A stretch of DNA of 41,401 nucleotides from Prochlorococcus sp. AG-402-A21 (GTDB taxonomy: Bacteria > Cyanobacteriota > Cyanobacteriia > PCC-6307 > Cyanobiaceae). Within the stretch, counting starts at the first letter, position 1; every line of letters begins with the position of its first letter. Under the pieces are notes generated by a model that saw nothing but the letters and a program-made list of their open reading frames with translations, was not told the DNA's origin and did not search any database. The stretch is taken from NCBI GenBank assembly GCA_003279655.1, contig QCHI01000012.1, forward strand, positions 1 to 41,401, in the 5' to 3' direction. Position numbers and translations under genes: made by a program. Positions 39,978 to 41,401 of the stretch are shown piece after piece.

Positions 39978-40828
39978 GTAAATACAGCAGTTCTACCTCT
40001 ATAAACAATAACTTGTCTTCTTAAATGCAATCTTAAAGCCCTTGCTAAAGCAACACGCTCCAAATCTCTACCCTTTCTTATTAAATCTGATACTTCATCA
40101 CGATGACTGACATTAGATATAGTCTGTTCAATTATGGGACCAGCATCAAGATCCTTAGTGACATAATGAGCTGTTGCACCAATTAATTTTACCCCTCTTT
40201 CCCAAGCTTGATGATATGGTTGAGCACCTTTAAAAGCAGGAAGAAAAGAATGATGAATATTGATAAGATGAGGAAACTTCTCTAAAAATGTACTACTTAA
40301 AATTTGCATATATTTAGCCAAAACCCCTAAATCAATATTGTACTCATTTAATAAATCTAAAATTTTACTTTCAGAATCTGCTTTATTTTTTTTATCTACT
40401 GCTATACGTTTAAAAGGGATCGAAAAACTTGAGCAAATTTCCTCTAAATCTGAGTGATTTGAGATAACTAAAGGGACATTCATACATAATTCACCTGACT
40501 TAACTCTCCATAAAAGATCAACTAAACAATGGCTCTGCTTGCTAACAAAGATTGCAACATTAGGAAAATCATCAGAGAAACTCAATACGGCTTTTCCATT
40601 CAATCGCTGCTCGAGTAAAATTACTTCAGATTTTATTTCATTTTTATCAAGCAAAAATCCATCTAAATCCCACTCAATGCGACTGAGAAACAATTTTGCA
40701 TCTGCATCTGTATGGTGATCAGCATGTCGAATATTACCATTGTTACTTGCTATCCAACTTGCCAAATCACTTACAAGTCCTGGCTTATCAGGACAAATGA
40801 ACTGTAAGATAACTGTTTTGATGCTCAC
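39974..40828 (-). CDS. purU: Formyltetrahydrofolate deformylase PurU
   Basis: Hydrolyses 10-formyl-THF to THF and formate, balancing one-carbon units, often with photorespiratory glycine. The 284-residue protein has an N-terminal ACT domain (ICPDKPGLVSDLASWIASNNGNI) and a C-terminal formyltransferase-type domain. This holds LINIHHSFLPAFKGAQPYHQA, including the catalytic Asn and His, and GATAHYVTKDLDAGPIIEQ with the catalytic Asp. Start ATG 40828. It overlaps the WaaL-like gene by four bases and is divergent from the FAD-dependent oxidoreductase across 80 bases. GcvT elsewhere in the window acts in the same one-carbon network. Confidence 0.95.
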   Translation of the reverse strand: MSIKTVILQFICPDKPGLVSDLASWIASNNGNIRHADHHTDADAKLFLSRIEWDLDGFLLDKNEIKSEVILLEQRLNGKAVLSFSDDFPNVAIFVSKQSHCLVDLLWRVKSGELCMNVPLVISNHSDLEEICSSFSIPFKRIAVDKKNKADSESKILDLLNEYNIDLGVLAKYMQILSSTFLEKFPHLINIHHSFLPAFKGAQPYHQAWERGVKLIGATAHYVTKDLDAGPIIEQTISNVSHRDEVSDLIRKGRDLERVALARALRLHLRRQVIVYRGRTAVFT

Positions 40829-40908
40829 TATAGCTATATCCTTAAACTATTCTCTTTTTTAGACCACTCATTGAAAATTAACAAGCAAATTTCATAGCAT
40901 CTGTGCAA

Positions 40909-41401
40909 ATGAATAGCCAAAAAGCAGAAAAAAAGGAAACTGAAATCTCAATTATTGGTAGTGGGATAGCAGGAATTACAACTGCCTTTCACCTAGGAAA
41001 AAAAGGTTATAAAGTAAATTTAATCGACTCAACTGTAAACTCAGAAACAAATAATTTAAGTCCAAAAAATGGAACACAAGCTAGTTTGGGTGTTCTCATG
41101 GGAAATGTATACAAAAAGTCACAAGGAAGAGCCTTTTTACTTAGAAAAAAAAGCATGAAGTTATGGAAAGAATGGCTGACTCAAATAAACTATTCTAAGT
41201 CAAATTTTATATTTAAAAAACCATTAATTAAATTAGCATATTCTGAAAAAGAATATCAATCTATGATTGAATTAAGCAATAAAAATAAAAAATATGGAAT
41301 TGAACTTTTAGATAAAAATTCATTAGATTTATGGAATTCTATATTTGAGACAAAATTAATCGGGGGATTAATATCTCATGAAGATGGTCGATTAGATCCG
41401 A
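40909..41401 (+). CDS. FAD-dependent oxidoreductase (DAO family), 5' part
   Basis: The window ends within this gene, with 164 codons visible from ATG 40909. The N-terminus has the dinucleotide-binding fold ISIIGSGIAGITTAFHLGKKGY (G-x-G-x-x-G) followed by VNLID at the end of strand 2, the Asp/Glu position that holds the ribose. NGTQASLGVLMGNVY resembles the second FAD-binding loop of glycine/D-amino-acid oxidase-like enzymes. It is Lys- and Asn-rich, and its codon use looks like its neighbours. The substrate is not knowable from this piece. It lies divergent from purU. Confidence 0.85.
   Translation, partial: MNSQKAEKKETEISIIGSGIAGITTAFHLGKKGYKVNLIDSTVNSETNNLSPKNGTQASLGVLMGNVYKKSQGRAFLLRKKSMKLWKEWLTQINYSKSNFIFKKPLIKLAYSEKEYQSMIELSNKNKKYGIELLDKNSLDLWNSIFETKLIGGLISHEDGRLDP

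Overview
The window looks like chromosome of a marine picocyanobacterium, almost certainly Prochlorococcus of a low-light, nitrite-using lineage (LLI / NATL type). This is an inference from the strong A+T bias, very short intergenic gaps, compact backbone genes such as a bacterial-type aconitase B, a group 2 sigma factor and a chorismate lyase feeding plastoquinone, and the presence of nirA with a FocA-type nitrite channel but no nitrate reductase. About 40 genes fill nearly all of it; no intergenic stretch exceeds 300 bases. No insertion sequence, prophage, CRISPR array or rRNA was seen.

Layout. 1-9.6 kb: the 3' end of mnmG, a chorismate lyase, an unknown basic/acidic protein, a SprT-like protein, a membrane-anchored unknown protein, ligA, then a leftward run of an unknown gene, valS and a TVP38-type membrane protein, followed by a small conserved-looking acidic protein, an IscA/HesB-like protein and tRNA-Val(UAC). 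9.7-15.7 kb: rightward mazG, speE, speB (agmatine to putrescine to spermidine), a small Cys-rich protein on the other strand, gcvT and aspS. 15.8-21 kb: a tightly packed rightward run pyrG-queE-queC-pabB-pabC (CTP, queuosine precursor and p-aminobenzoate/folate).

21-27.6 kb is the most interesting part: a nitrite assimilation block. cbiX-cobA (siroheme/corrinoid precursors) run left and nirA-focA run right from a shared 153-234 base control region that holds two perfect GTA-N8-TAC NtcA boxes. At the nirA-focA junction a 149-base segment is present twice in direct orientation, 203 bases apart. The result is a 53-codon chimeric reading frame that begins like FocA and ends as the NirA C-terminus. 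The outer edges of the two copies have diverged, although the core is identical. A strong hairpin terminator follows focA; then come a HEAT-repeat-like protein and a TrpD-like protein that has lost the PRPP-binding motifs.

27.6-41.4 kb returns to backbone genes: a GNAT acetyltransferase, an MFS exporter with a TTG start coupled to a five-codon mini-ORF, ppk, a group 2 sigma factor, a phytol/dolichol-kinase-like membrane protein, aroG-type DAHP synthase, acnB, a ClC chloride channel/antiporter, a WaaL/IctB-like polytopic protein overlapping purU, and the 5' part of an FAD-dependent oxidoreductase cut by the window edge.

Gene names come from motifs and family resemblance read by eye; no database search was run. 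Where an upstream non-ATG start was possible I chose the start supported by family N-termini, a Shine-Dalgarno match or overlap with another feature, and say so.
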